In this document: positions 14,529 to 24,024 of the stretch, one piece after another
How the letters are laid out: every line of letters starts with the position of its first letter
Numbering within the stretch: the first letter of the stretch is position 1
NCBI RefSeq assembly: GCF_002863225.1
Contig: NZ_PKEK01000071.1
Location: 17,410-81,409 of the forward strand
From: Mycobacterium sp.
GTDB taxonomy: Bacteria > Actinomycetota > Actinomycetes > Mycobacteriales > Mycobacteriaceae
Direction of reading: 5' to 3'
Length of the DNA stretch: 64,000 nt
Made by a program: the position numbers and the translations under genes
Notes under the pieces: model-generated
Databases searched by the model: none
Told to the model about the DNA's origin: nothing
What the model saw: only the letters and a program-made list of their open reading frames with translations

Positions 14529-16409
14529 TCAGATCGTTGTCGAGGATAGCGCCTGGCTGTCAGCCAGGAATGGCATTGGCATCCACCGAGATGAGAGTAG
14601 CGATTCCATCGCGTTACCGGGGAGAGGACGCGATAATAAATATCCTTGAGCTTGGTGGCACCCGTGCCGCATCAAGGTTAATGCAGCAGCCGGCGTCTCC
14701 ACGCCCTCAGCGACTAATTGCAGGTCAAAGGCCTCGGCGAGGCCGATGATGGCGCGCACAATGGCCAAATCGCGGCTGCTGGTACCCAGATCGCGGACAA
14801 AAGAAGTGTCGATCTTGAGAATGTCGACCGGCAGCGATTTCAGGTGTGACAGCACGGCGTAACCGGTGCCGAAGTCGTCGATGGCGATCTGGACTCCGAC
14901 TTCCTTCAGCGCCTCGAGCGTCTTGCGGGTGCTGTCGATGTCGCGGACGACGGCGCGCTCGGTGATCTCCAGGCACACCGAGCCACCGTCGATGCCGAAT
15001 TCGTCGATGGCCTGGGCTACGTCATTGACGAAGCCCCGGTTGGCCAGCTGAGCGGGCGATACGTTGAGGCGCAGCGTGGTGTTCTGCCCTACGCCGCGAG
15101 AGCGCCAGCGGCTCAACTCCGCGAGCGCGGTCCGCATCACCCAGCGGCCCAGGTCATTGCCCAGATTGGCGGATTCGGCCACACCGATGAACGCCTCCGG
15201 AAGTAGCAACCCCCACGTCGGGTGTCGCCACCGAACCAGCGCTTCGACCGCGACGATGGCGCCCGTCCACAGGTCCACCTCGGGGAGGTAATGCAGCAGC
15301 AACGTGTCGTTTTCGATCTCGCCGCGCAGGTGGAGCTCGATGTCGTTGCGAAAGAGGCGCTGCATCGACATGTCGTCGCTGGACACCATCACGTTGTTGC
15401 CGCCGGCCCGCTTGGCGGTCAGGACGGCCTCGTCGGCGCGGTGCAGCAGATCGCTGGTGTTGTCGCGACCAGGCGTGCCGACCGCCACGCCGACACTGAC
15501 CGTGCGGGTGATCATGTGGCCGCCGAGCGACATTCGATCGCGCAGCGCCGCACACAGATCTTCACCGGTCTTCTCCGCTGTCTCGATCGACATCGCCTGG
15601 TCCGGCACGATGACGAACTCGTCGCCACCGAGGCGGGCGGTCATGCTCTTCGGGCCGGCTTTCATCCGGAGCTGCTCGGCGAATGTCCGGATGTACCAGT
15701 CGCCGGCGGTATGGCCGAGGTAGTCGTTGATCGACTTCAGCCGGTCCAGGTCGAGATAGAGCACCGGCACGGGACCCGGCTGCCCCGCGGCCAGTCGCTT
15801 GGACAGGTGAGCCATCAGGGCGCGGCGGTTGTGCAGTCCGGTCAGATCGTCGTGCTCGGCCAGGTTGCGGAGCTTCTCTTCGGCGGTGATGCGGGCCTGG
15901 AGTTGAGCCAGCAGGGACGCGACCGTCTGGATGGCGTTGAGCTCGTCGGTGCGCCACTTCTTCTTCTTGAATTTCCCGCAGATCAGCTGACCGGTGGTGA
16001 GGCCGCCGGTGACGAGTGGCGCCGCGACCGCCGATGGTGCGGTGAATCTGCGTGGGTCTCCACCCCATCGCTCGCGGGCGGCGGCGATCCAGCGGGCTGA
16101 CGTGGGATCGGACGGTTCCGGTCGAACCACGGTCAGATTTTTGCCGTGCTCACACAACGACAGCACCGGGTCGGCGGTGGTGAAGTGGGCCACCGCCGTG
16201 GGGTCGGGAATCGAACGGTCGAGCGGGGGCGGCCACACCGCAACGAGTTTGGACACCCGGATCTTGTGGTCGTTGTGGCGCAGGAACGCGCAATCCAGGT
16301 CGAGGTGCTCGACCAGTTCGGCAAGCACCTGTTCGTTGACCTCGGCAACCGTCGACGCCGTCGTCTCCATCAGCCGGGTGGCGACGCGGGTGACCAGATT
16401 GCGCGGCAA
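14529..16409 (-). CDS. dcpA: Bifunctional c-di-GMP enzyme, GAF-GGDEF-EAL (DcpA type)
   Basis: 626 residues. The N-terminal GAF-like sensor spans about 20-175. The GGDEF domain spans about 185-345, with LTGLHNRRAL, DLDRLKSINDYLGH and an intact ARLGGDEFVIV. The EAL domain spans about 360-610, with VEALVRWRHP, LEITE and the metal/catalytic segment AIDDFGTGY plus VAEGVET. Both catalytic signatures are intact, so it can probably make and break c-di-GMP. It matches Mtb Rv1354c and M. smegmatis DcpA in domain order and many motifs. The gene is followed closely by a TetR gene and then by a convergent PAS gene. Confidence 0.9.
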   Translation of the reverse strand: MPRNLVTRVATRLMETTASTVAEVNEQVLAELVEHLDLDCAFLRHNDHKIRVSKLVAVWPPPLDRSIPDPTAVAHFTTADPVLSLCEHGKNLTVVRPEPSDPTSARWIAAARERWGGDPRRFTAPSAVAAPLVTGGLTTGQLICGKFKKKKWRTDELNAIQTVASLLAQLQARITAEEKLRNLAEHDDLTGLHNRRALMAHLSKRLAAGQPGPVPVLYLDLDRLKSINDYLGHTAGDWYIRTFAEQLRMKAGPKSMTARLGGDEFVIVPDQAMSIETAEKTGEDLCAALRDRMSLGGHMITRTVSVGVAVGTPGRDNTSDLLHRADEAVLTAKRAGGNNVMVSSDDMSMQRLFRNDIELHLRGEIENDTLLLHYLPEVDLWTGAIVAVEALVRWRHPTWGLLLPEAFIGVAESANLGNDLGRWVMRTALAELSRWRSRGVGQNTTLRLNVSPAQLANRGFVNDVAQAIDEFGIDGGSVCLEITERAVVRDIDSTRKTLEALKEVGVQIAIDDFGTGYAVLSHLKSLPVDILKIDTSFVRDLGTSSRDLAIVRAIIGLAEAFDLQLVAEGVETPAAALTLMRHGCHQAQGYLLSRPLPGNAMESLLSSRWMPMPFLADSQALSSTTI

Positions 16410-16563
16410 CGTCTCCTCCGATGCGAAAAGCGAACTCGGGGTGCCGGCTTAGTTATCCGCGATAAGTTATTGGACGTCTTGGCGATTCGGTTTCGAAGTC
16501 GGAGCGCGGCAGGTCGCTTGACTATATACGCCCACCGTGGGTGCCGCCGGGCTAGGAGCTTAG

Positions 16564-16607
16564 TCAAGCTTATTGATGATTAAGTAAATGGCTTGATTTA
16601 ACTCAAG
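16564..16607. promoter_or_regulatory. AT-rich operator-like repeats before a TetR gene
   Basis: TCAAGC (16564) and GCTTGA (16591) face each other, and CTTGA-TTTAAC-TCAAG at 16592-16607 is a second symmetric pair touching the GTG start of the TetR gene. The patch is strikingly AT-rich for this genome. A self-repression site is the simplest reading. Confidence 0.45.
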
Positions 16608-17296
16608 TGCCGGTGTTCACTGATTCGGTGACCGCGGCCAGAGTCCTGCGCAACGACCGATCGACGGGCACCCGGGAAGTGATCCTGTCGGCCGCCGAGC
16701 GGCTGTTCGCCGAGCGCGGTATGCACGCGGTGTCCAATCGGCAGATCAGCGAGGCGGCGGGGCAGGGCAACAACGCTGCGGCCTGTTACCACTTCGGCAC
16801 CCGAACCGACCTGTTGCGCGCGATCGAAAGCAAGCACCGCGTCCCGATCGAGGAACTACGCGCGCAGATGCTCGCCGACGTCGCGGCGTCGACCGAACTG
16901 CGGGATTGGGTGGGCACACTGGTGCGTCCGCTCACCGACCACCTGACCGCTCTGGGCAACCCGAGCTGGTATGCGCGGTTCGCCGCGCAGGCGATGGCCG
17001 ATCCCACCTACCGACAGGTCGTGACCAAGGACGCCCTCGGCTCGACGATGCTGGTGCAGGCCATCGACGGGATCAACCGCTGCCTGCCCGATCTGCCCAA
17101 GCGGGTTCGCTTCGAGCGGATGGTGATGGCCCGAAACCTGTTGATGCACACCTGCGCCGAACACGAAGGTGAGCTCGCCGAACACGGGCCCCGGTCGCGA
17201 TCGAGCTGGCCCGTCGCGGCCGAGGGTCTGATCGACGCGATCGTCGGACTGTGGCGGGCACCGGTCCACCGAGCGCAGGCCGCGCCGCAGCACTGA
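16607..17296 (+). CDS. TetR-family regulator of the P450/amidohydrolase set
   Basis: 229 residues. The HTH (about 20-70) is TREVILSAAERLFAERGMHAVSNRQISEAAGQGNNAAACYHFGTRTDLLRAIES. Its NNAAACYHF recognition region and overall length resemble mycobacterial TetR proteins placed before P450 operons. The C-terminal domain is unassigned. A P450 gene follows 22 bases downstream, with AAAGGAG before its ATG, so regulator and enzyme are one transcript. A GTG start is used, directly after a symmetric AT-rich repeat. Confidence 0.8.
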   Translation: MPVFTDSVTAARVLRNDRSTGTREVILSAAERLFAERGMHAVSNRQISEAAGQGNNAAACYHFGTRTDLLRAIESKHRVPIEELRAQMLADVAASTELRDWVGTLVRPLTDHLTALGNPSWYARFAAQAMADPTYRQVVTKDALGSTMLVQAIDGINRCLPDLPKRVRFERMVMARNLLMHTCAEHEGELAEHGPRSRSSWPVAAEGLIDAIVGLWRAPVHRAQAAPQH

Positions 17297-17318
17297 CACC
17301 TCGAGACAAAGGAGCACC

Positions 17319-18533
17319 ATGTCTGTGGCCACCCACATTCCGGACTACCCGATGGTTCGGTCAGCGGGCTGCCCGTTGGCGCCGGCGCCAATCGCCTTGG
17401 AGCTCAACGCAGTCAAGCCGCTGAGTCGGGTGCGGATCTGGGACGGGAGCACGCCCTGGCTGATCACCGGATACGACGCGATCCGCTCGTTGTTCACCGA
17501 CTCCCGGGCCAGCGTCGACGACCGCAAGCCGGGCTACCCGCATTGGAACGAGGGCATGCAGGCCACCGTGGACAAGCGGCCACGATCGGTGTTCACCGCA
17601 GATGCCGAGGAGCACACCAGGTTTCGGCGCATGCTGTCCAAACCGTTTACGTTCAAGCGGGTCGAGGGCCTGCGGCCGGCCGTGCAGCAGATCACCGACG
17701 ACCACATCGACGCGATTCTGGCCGGGCCGCAACCGGCTGATCTGGTCGAGACCCTGGCGCTGCCGGTTCCGTCGCTGGTGATCAGTCAGCTTCTGGGTGT
17801 GCCCTATGCGGACGCGGAGTTCTTCCAGGAGCAGGCCGGCCGGGGGATGGGCCGCTACGCCAGTGCCGAGGAATCCGCCGAGGGCGCGACTCAGCTGGCC
17901 CGCTACATCGCCAAACTGGTCCGCTCCCGGATGGAGAGTCCGACCGAAGATCTGGTCGGCGACCTCGCCGAGCGGGTCAACGCCGACGAGCTCAGCGTCC
18001 GGGAAGCGGCCCAGCTGGCCACCGGTGTGCTGATCGCCGGACACGAGACCACCGCAAACATGATCAGCCTGGCCATCGTCGCGCTACTGGAACACCCTGA
18101 TCAGCTGAAGCTGTTGCGCGACAGCGACGATCCGAAAGTCATCGCGGGGGCCGTCGAGGAATTGATGCGTTACCTCAGCATCATCCAGACCGGTCAGCGC
18201 CGGATCGCCACCGAGGACATCGAGATCGGTGACGAGGTGATCCGGGCCGGCGAGGGCATCATCCTCGACGTGCCACCGGCGAACTGGGACGAGCGGCGCT
18301 ATGCCAACCCGGACCAGTTGGATTTGCGGCGCGAGGACAACGCGCACGTCGGCTTCGGCTACGGCCGGCACCAGTGCGTCGGGCAGCAGCTGGCCAGGAT
18401 GGAGCTCCAGATCGTGCTGCACACGCTGCTGCGCCGCATCCCGAACCTGACGTTGGCCGCCCCGGTCGAGGATTTGCCGTTCAAGCACGACGCATTGGCC
18501 TACGGTTTGTACGAGCTGCCCGTCAGATGGTGA
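17319..18533 (+). CDS. Cytochrome P450 (CYP105/CYP107-like)
   Basis: 404 residues, soluble bacterial class. The I-helix has the oxygen-activating AGHETTANM (about 246-254), ExxR is EELMR, and the heme loop is FGYGRHQCVGQQLARME with the Cys ligand near residue 350. The C-terminal half (RRIPNLTLAAPVEDLPFKHDALAYGLYELPVRW) is as in CYP105-type enzymes. It hydroxylates an unknown substrate with electrons from an external ferredoxin. It is transcribed with the TetR gene before it, and is followed after about 280 bases by an amidohydrolase-M24-M24 run. Confidence 0.85.
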   Translation: MSVATHIPDYPMVRSAGCPLAPAPIALELNAVKPLSRVRIWDGSTPWLITGYDAIRSLFTDSRASVDDRKPGYPHWNEGMQATVDKRPRSVFTADAEEHTRFRRMLSKPFTFKRVEGLRPAVQQITDDHIDAILAGPQPADLVETLALPVPSLVISQLLGVPYADAEFFQEQAGRGMGRYASAEESAEGATQLARYIAKLVRSRMESPTEDLVGDLAERVNADELSVREAAQLATGVLIAGHETTANMISLAIVALLEHPDQLKLLRDSDDPKVIAGAVEELMRYLSIIQTGQRRIATEDIEIGDEVIRAGEGIILDVPPANWDERRYANPDQLDLRREDNAHVGFGYGRHQCVGQQLARMELQIVLHTLLRRIPNLTLAAPVEDLPFKHDALAYGLYELPVRW

Positions 18534-18815
18534 GTGCCGGTGACCTCGCACTGGCCGTGCCGGGTCTGTCGGCCCGCGCGGGCTCTGCGAAACATCAGGC
18601 GCCGGAGTCGATTTCGCGACAGCGCCGGAGTTGGTGCACAGCCGCGGGGACCTCGGCCAGGTGTGGCGGCTCTGTGGAGAACTGACCGGCATGGGCTCAC
18701 CGACCTGGCCTGCTCGGTCCCCCCTGAGAGAAATCTCGACTGCCGATATCGAGGCTGCTGACGAGTTAACCTGCAAAATATCTGACGGTTCCGAATCGGA
18801 TTGGTGCGCTGGACA

Positions 18816-19976
18816 ATGACCCAAGCCAACACGCTCTATCCACCCGGGGGCTTCGGCGCTCCGAAGAACCGGCACGGCCAGGCACAGCGAAATCTCGGCC
18901 TCCCCGCCGGCACCGAGGTGTTCTCCGCCGACACCCACATCTCGCTGGCCGCCGACATCTTCTACGAGCGCCTGCCCGACGATCTGAAAGACGCGGCGCC
19001 GCGCATCTGGTACGAAGACGGCGCTTACCAGATCGGTCATCAGGGTCAGTCGTTTCTGCCCGAGGTGTTCAGCGCGGTGCTGATGCAATACGACGACCTC
19101 GCCGGCGCTGCCACCAACGACATCGACGCGCGTATCCGCGAATTGCGCGAGGACGGCGTCGACCGCGAGCTTGCCTTCCCCAACGCGTTGCTGGCGATGT
19201 TCGGCTTTCCCGACAAACCGATGCGCGAGCGGGTTTTCCGGATCTACAACGAATACATCGCCGACCTTCAGGAACGCTCCGGCGGACACTTCCTGGGTGT
19301 CGGGCTGATCAACTGGTGGGACGCCGACGGGGCTCGACGCACTCTGGCCGAGCTGAAATCGCTTGGGCTGAAGACATTCCTGCTGCCGCTGAACCCGGGC
19401 AGCGGTGACGACGGCGTGATGATGGACTACGCGTGCGGTGCCATGCGCCCGGTCTGGGAGGCCATCGAGGACTCGGGCCTGCCGATCACGCATCACATCG
19501 GCGAGACGCCGCCGAAGGCGCCGTGCGAAGTCAACAACGTCGCGGTGGCGATCATGGTCAACATCGACGGATTCCGGGAGATGTTCTCCAAGTACATCTT
19601 CGGCGGTATCCTCGACCGCCACCCGAGCCTGCGGATCGGCTGGTTCGAAGGCGGCATCGCCTGGATCCCGCCGGCCCTGCAGGACGCCGAGCATGTGCTC
19701 GCGTCGTATCAGCACATGCTCGATCATCGGCTGGCGCACGACATCCGCTACTACTGGGACACCCACATGAGTGCGTCGTTCATTGTCGACCCGCTCGGGC
19801 TGAAGCAGATCGGTGAGATCGGCGTGGACAAGGTGATGTGGTCAAGCGACTACCCGCACAACGAAAGTAGTTACGGCTACTCGGAAAAGTCGCTGGCCGC
19901 CGTCGTCGATGCCGTCGGCCCGGACGACGCCGCCAAGATCGTCAGCGGCAACATCAAGAGATTCCTGGGTATCTGA
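18816..19976 (+). CDS. Amidohydrolase family protein (amidohydro_2)
   Basis: 386 residues from the ATG at 18816. A metal-dependent TIM-barrel hydrolase or decarboxylase of the ACMSD/resorcylate-decarboxylase group. The first metal motif is SADTHISL, with D-x-H in place of the common D-x-H-x-H. His pairs occur at ITHHIGE near residue 226, and MWSSDYPHNES near the end carries the conserved Asp. The ATG overlaps the next gene (TGATG), so it is coupled to the two M24 genes. A substrate cannot be named. A related enzyme lies at 50360-51637. Confidence 0.8.
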   Translation: MTQANTLYPPGGFGAPKNRHGQAQRNLGLPAGTEVFSADTHISLAADIFYERLPDDLKDAAPRIWYEDGAYQIGHQGQSFLPEVFSAVLMQYDDLAGAATNDIDARIRELREDGVDRELAFPNALLAMFGFPDKPMRERVFRIYNEYIADLQERSGGHFLGVGLINWWDADGARRTLAELKSLGLKTFLLPLNPGSGDDGVMMDYACGAMRPVWEAIEDSGLPITHHIGETPPKAPCEVNNVAVAIMVNIDGFREMFSKYIFGGILDRHPSLRIGWFEGGIAWIPPALQDAEHVLASYQHMLDHRLAHDIRYYWDTHMSASFIVDPLGLKQIGEIGVDKVMWSSDYPHNESSYGYSEKSLAAVVDAVGPDDAAKIVSGNIKRFLGI

Positions 19977-21202
19977 TGACAGCGTCGGTTCAGAGCTTCG
20001 TCATTCCCGACGAACCCGACTTCGCCCGGATGCACCGCGACATCAGCGGTCGGCTGCGCGACGCGATGGCAGACCACGGGGTCGACGCGCTGATCCTGCT
20101 GATGAACGACAACGTCGTGTACTCCACCGGCGCCAGTTGGCCGGTGCTCGACGCCGGGTTGTCACACGTCGAGCGGCCGGTGGCGATCGTGCTCGCCGAC
20201 GATCCGCATCCGCACCTGTTCCTTCCGTTTCGGGGTGGCGCCGCATCGGAAAGTCAAGTGCCGCAGAGTCATCTGCATGACGCGCTCTACCTGGAACTCG
20301 ACGAAGGCGTCGACCAATTCGCCCGGGTGCTTGCCGGCCTGATACCGCCGGGCGCCAGCGTCGCAGTCGACGAGATGACCGGGGCGATGCGCCGGGCCGC
20401 CGACCGGATCTTCCCCGGCGGCCCGCCCTCAGAGGCCGCCGTCGTGATCGGGGCATCGAACCTGGTCAAGACGCCCGACCAGGTCGCGTGCCTGCGCGCA
20501 GCCATGCGCATCACCGAGACCGCGATGGTCGACGTCCAGCAGCAACTCGCACCCGGTGTAAGACAGACCGACCTGTCGGCCAAGCTGGTGCGCCGGGTCT
20601 TCGAGCTCGGCGCGACCGCCAACATGCTCGAGGCGATCTGGCAGGTGATGCCGCGCTCCCGCGCCGAAGGCGTGTGGACCACGCACGGCGACCTCGCGCT
20701 GCCGCTGCTGACCAACGAACGCGAGCTGGCCAAGGGCGACGTGCTGTGGACCGACATCAGCATCAGCTATGCGGGTTACTGTTCCGACTTCGGCCGCACC
20801 TGGATCGTCGGCGACCAGCCGTCGGCCCACCAACAGGCTCAGTACGAACAGTGGCGACACATTCTCGACGTGGTGCTCGACGTCACCAAAGCCGGTGCCA
20901 CATCAGGGGATCTGGCCCGCGCCGCGATCGCGGCCAATGGTGGCGTCAAGCCGTGGCTCCCGCACTTCTACCTCGGACACGGCATCGGCCTCTACCCCGC
21001 CGAGGCGCCGATGATCGGCACCGACCTCGGTGAGGAGTTCGACGACAACTTCGTGTTTCCGGTCGGGATGACGCTGGTGCTGGAGCCGGTGGTGTGGGAA
21101 GACGGCACCGGTGGCTACCGCAGTGAGGAGATCGTGGTCATCAACGAAGAGGGCGCCACCCGGATCACCGACTACCCCTACACGCCGTACGGGCCGCGCT
21201 GA
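19976..21202 (+). CDS. M24 family metallopeptidase (Xaa-Pro/creatinase type), copy 1
   Basis: 408 residues. The N-terminal creatinase-like domain is about 1-170 and the pita-bread M24 domain about 180-400. Possible metal ligands are visible: WTDISISYAGYCSDFGRTW (two Asp), HGIGLYPAEAP (His), LEPVVWEDGTGGYRSEEIVV (two Glu). All five expected ligands seem kept, so it should be an active di-metal enzyme cleaving Xaa-Pro or a related C-N bond. The ATG at 19976 overlaps the stop of the amidohydrolase gene, and its own stop overlaps the next M24 gene in the same way. Confidence 0.8.
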   Translation: MTASVQSFVIPDEPDFARMHRDISGRLRDAMADHGVDALILLMNDNVVYSTGASWPVLDAGLSHVERPVAIVLADDPHPHLFLPFRGGAASESQVPQSHLHDALYLELDEGVDQFARVLAGLIPPGASVAVDEMTGAMRRAADRIFPGGPPSEAAVVIGASNLVKTPDQVACLRAAMRITETAMVDVQQQLAPGVRQTDLSAKLVRRVFELGATANMLEAIWQVMPRSRAEGVWTTHGDLALPLLTNERELAKGDVLWTDISISYAGYCSDFGRTWIVGDQPSAHQQAQYEQWRHILDVVLDVTKAGATSGDLARAAIAANGGVKPWLPHFYLGHGIGLYPAEAPMIGTDLGEEFDDNFVFPVGMTLVLEPVVWEDGTGGYRSEEIVVINEEGATRITDYPYTPYGPR

Positions 21203-22320
21203 TGGCCGTCGACGTCGTGCCCGACGCCCTCGATCTTCGGGTCGGTCGCCGGCAACGCGCGCTGGAGCAGATGGAAGCCCACGACATCGACGTGCTGGTG
21301 CTGGGCCGACAGGCCAACGTCCGTTACGTCAGCGGGGCGCCGCAGTTGTGGATCGGTGGCACAAGGCCTTTCGGACCTGTCTGTGTGATGCTGCGCGGCA
21401 GTGGCGAGATTTTCCTGATGAGCACCGACGACGAGGGGGTCCCCGAGGAGATCGGCCGCGACCGGCTCTACGGTCTGGCCTGGAATCCGATGACATTCAT
21501 CGATGTGCTGAAGAACATCGATGGGTCGTCGACGGCGAAGCGAGTCGGAACAGACGCCCTCACACCGACTTTCGCCACGCTGCTACCGATCGCGTTCCCG
21601 AGCGCCGAATTCGTCGACGGCGAACTGCCGATGCTGGCCGCGCGACGGACCAAGACCGCCGACGAGATCGAGGCGATGTCCGCTGCGATGCGGATCGCCG
21701 AAGCCGGGGTCGCCGCCGCGGTCGCGGAACTGCGGCCCGGCCTGACCGAGCAGACTCTGGCGGGCGCGGTGCTGGAGGCGATGGCCGCCGGCGGGGTGAG
21801 CACCCCCGCAACCCAGGACGCCGCGTGGGTGACCTCGCGCGAACACCCGTGGCGCCGCGCATCCGGCGACGGGCAAGTGCGCTCCGGTGACCTGATCGTG
21901 TTCAGTGCCGGGGCGCTGGCCGACGGGTATGTCGCCGAGGTGGCCCGGACCTGGCCGGTGGGGGAGGTCACAGAACCGACGCGGGAGCTCTACCAACGTT
22001 CGAACGACCTGTGGGAGAAGCTGATTGCCGCGTGCCGGCCCGGATCGCGGGCAGCAGACCTGCTGGCCGCTTACGAGGCGGCCGGAGAACCGGCACCCCC
22101 GATGGCGGTCGCGCACGGGCTGGGCCTCGGCTTCGACCCGCCGGTGATCTCCCGGCGGTTGCCGGCCACCGCCGACGCCGAGCGCCTGGATCCCGGGATG
22201 GTGCTCTCGCTCACCGGTTACGTCTGGCAGGAAGGAATCGGTGGCGTGCTGCGCCGCGACAGCGTGGTGATCACCGACGACGGCCCGCAGGTGTTGACGG
22301 CCAGCCCGTCATGGCAGTAG
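21202..22320 (+). CDS. M24 family protein, copy 2
   Basis: 372 residues, paralogous to the gene before it. The N-terminal domain is LDLRVGRRQRALEQMEAHDIDVLVLGRQANVRYVSG and the C-terminal M24 domain begins near residue 150. Metal-ligand positions look eroded. Where copy 1 has two Asp (DISISYAGYCSDF), this copy has LIVFSAGALADGYVAEVART; His remains in VAHGLGLGFDPP. It may therefore be inactive or form a heterodimer with copy 1. The last 12 bases overlap the broken phosphotransferase gene coming from the right. Confidence 0.7.
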   Translation: MAVDVVPDALDLRVGRRQRALEQMEAHDIDVLVLGRQANVRYVSGAPQLWIGGTRPFGPVCVMLRGSGEIFLMSTDDEGVPEEIGRDRLYGLAWNPMTFIDVLKNIDGSSTAKRVGTDALTPTFATLLPIAFPSAEFVDGELPMLAARRTKTADEIEAMSAAMRIAEAGVAAAVAELRPGLTEQTLAGAVLEAMAAGGVSTPATQDAAWVTSREHPWRRASGDGQVRSGDLIVFSAGALADGYVAEVARTWPVGEVTEPTRELYQRSNDLWEKLIAACRPGSRAADLLAAYEAAGEPAPPMAVAHGLGLGFDPPVISRRLPATADAERLDPGMVLSLTGYVWQEGIGGVLRRDSVVITDDGPQVLTASPSWQ

Positions 22321-23254
22321 CGCACCGAATCGCTGTGTCTCCCAGAGATTCAGCGCGTTGGTCAGCATCTGCAGGGGTGCTCGCACGCTCTCGTCATCCC
22401 TGATGCCGGGGTCTTTGCGGGTCATCGTCGCGGCGGCATCGCCGAAACGTCTCTGGATCAGTGCGGGAATGTCGAGTAGCCAGGCCACCGTCATGATCCT
22501 CTTCCAGGAAGCGCGGCGCATCGTCGCGCAGACGTGAAAGAAATTGGGGGGAGCGAATATTGGGCGGCAACAGCGCGGGGCTTGCGGCGGCGAACTCGGC
22601 GAGCTGGTCCAGCCGACGGTTCAGCTTCTCCGCGCTGACCGGGACCCGTTCGCCCACCTGCGCGGCCTGCATGTCGACCGGAAACCGATCGCCGACCGGT
22701 ATGCGTCCCGATAGGTGACCGCCGACCAGCCGGCCCAGCGTCGCGATCAGCACCCGGTAGTGCTCTAGCGGATCGGGCATCTGGTAGTCGAGGCATTTGT
22801 GATATTGGCGTTCTATTCCATTGAATCCAAACGGGATTCGCTCCGAGATCAGCAGACCGGTGCCGCTTTCGCGGTGGTAGTCGGCGAACTGGGTGGCCGG
22901 CACCGTGACCGGGAATCCGGGATCGCCCGTCAGCGCGGCGAACGCCACCTCGGATTCCATCTGTGTTCTGCCACGGTCGCGGATCGGGTCGTCGAAGTCG
23001 CGGGAGAACTTCACGAACAAGTCGGTCGGCGCGGTGCCGGGCTGCTCGTACTCGACTCGCAGCAAGGCTTTACGGCCGGTGCTCCCGCCGGCAACTTCTT
23101 CGAAATGGGCGATCCGGGTGACGGTGTCAGCGGTTCCGTAGCGGCGAAAGGCCTGGGTGAGAAAGTTTGTGCCACCTGATCGCAACGCCGCGGGGTCGGC
23201 GGGCATCGAAAGGCCGAGGTGGTCTCCGGTGACCCAGCGATCGCCCGACATCAC
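22309..23254 (-). pseudogene. Phosphotransferase (APH-like), internally deleted and frameshifted
   Basis: The first about 240 codons (from ATG 23254) read as the N-lobe of an aminoglycoside-phosphotransferase/ecdysteroid-kinase-like protein: TDLFVKFSRDFDD with the Lys, then ESEVAFAAL. It reads to DDAPRFLE near 22510. Then the frame runs into unrelated sequence and stops at 22394. The expected C-terminal piece, VAWLLDIPALIQRRFGDAA to RAPLQMLTNALNLWETQRFG, is present in another frame and ends at 22309. The stretch with the catalytic H-x-N and D-x-D motifs is missing. So an internal deletion has removed the active site and shifted the frame. It is the last gene of the leftward catabolic run. Confidence 0.7.
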
Positions 23255-24024
23255 CAGGTCTGTTCGGCGGCGCGCACCAGCATGTGGTTGACCGCGACCC
23301 GGCGATTGCGGGTGACGACGTAGAGCACCGCGTCGGCGATGTCCTCGGAAGCCAGCTTGACCATGTCGGCGGTCTGGCGGTCGAATGCGGCGCGCGTCTC
23401 GGCGGGCAGGTGGTCGCTGATCTCGGTGTCAACCGTGCCCGGGCCCACCACCCCGACCCGGACCCGCTTGCCGATCAGTTCCTGACGGATGCCCTCGCTG
23501 AAAGCGTTGACGCCGAACTTGGTCAGCGAGTAGACGGCGGTGTTGGGCCGGGCCACCCAGCCGGCCGTCGAGCTGATCGTGACCACGTCGGCGACACCGC
23601 GGGGTGAATCTGCGGCCGCGTCGATCAGATGGGGGATCGCGGCCCGGGTGACGTACAGGACGCCCTGAATGTTGACCCGGACCAGGTCGTCCCAATCCTG
23701 CAGGCGGGCTTCGGAAGCCGGTGCCATTCGCATCAGCCCCGCGTTGTTGACCACCGTGTCGAGCCGGCCCAGCTCCCCGACCGTGCGCTGGACCGCCGCG
23801 GCGACCTGGTCGGCGTCGGTGACGTCGGCGGCCACCGCCAGCGCTGTGCCACCCGCCGACTCGATGTCGTGCCTCAGTTGCTCCAGTCGGTCGGCACGGC
23901 GGGCCAGCAACGCCACGGCCGCGCCCTGCGATGCCAGGGCGCGCGCGGTCGCGGCGCCGATGCCGCTGCTGGCGCCGGTGACCAGCGCGGTGGTGCCGGC
24001 CAGGATCGTGGTGTTCGCGGTCAT
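23251..24024 (-). CDS. Short-chain dehydrogenase/reductase
   Basis: 257 residues, classical SDR. The cofactor motif is TGASSGIGAA (about 16-25), NNAG near residue 93, and the catalytic set is Ser in ISSTAGW and YSLTK (Tyr and Lys). Arg at the end of strand 2 (LARRADRL) suggests NADP(H). The ATG region overlaps the stop of the CoA-transferase gene by four bases, and the 3' end overlaps the phosphotransferase pseudogene. It is part of the leftward run P450-crotonase-CoA transferase-SDR. Confidence 0.85.
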   Translation of the reverse strand: MTANTTILAGTTALVTGASSGIGAATARALASQGAAVALLARRADRLEQLRHDIESAGGTALAVAADVTDADQVAAAVQRTVGELGRLDTVVNNAGLMRMAPASEARLQDWDDLVRVNIQGVLYVTRAAIPHLIDAAADSPRGVADVVTISSTAGWVARPNTAVYSLTKFGVNAFSEGIRQELIGKRVRVGVVGPGTVDTEISDHLPAETRAAFDRQTADMVKLASEDIADAVLYVVTRNRRVAVNHMLVRAAEQTW

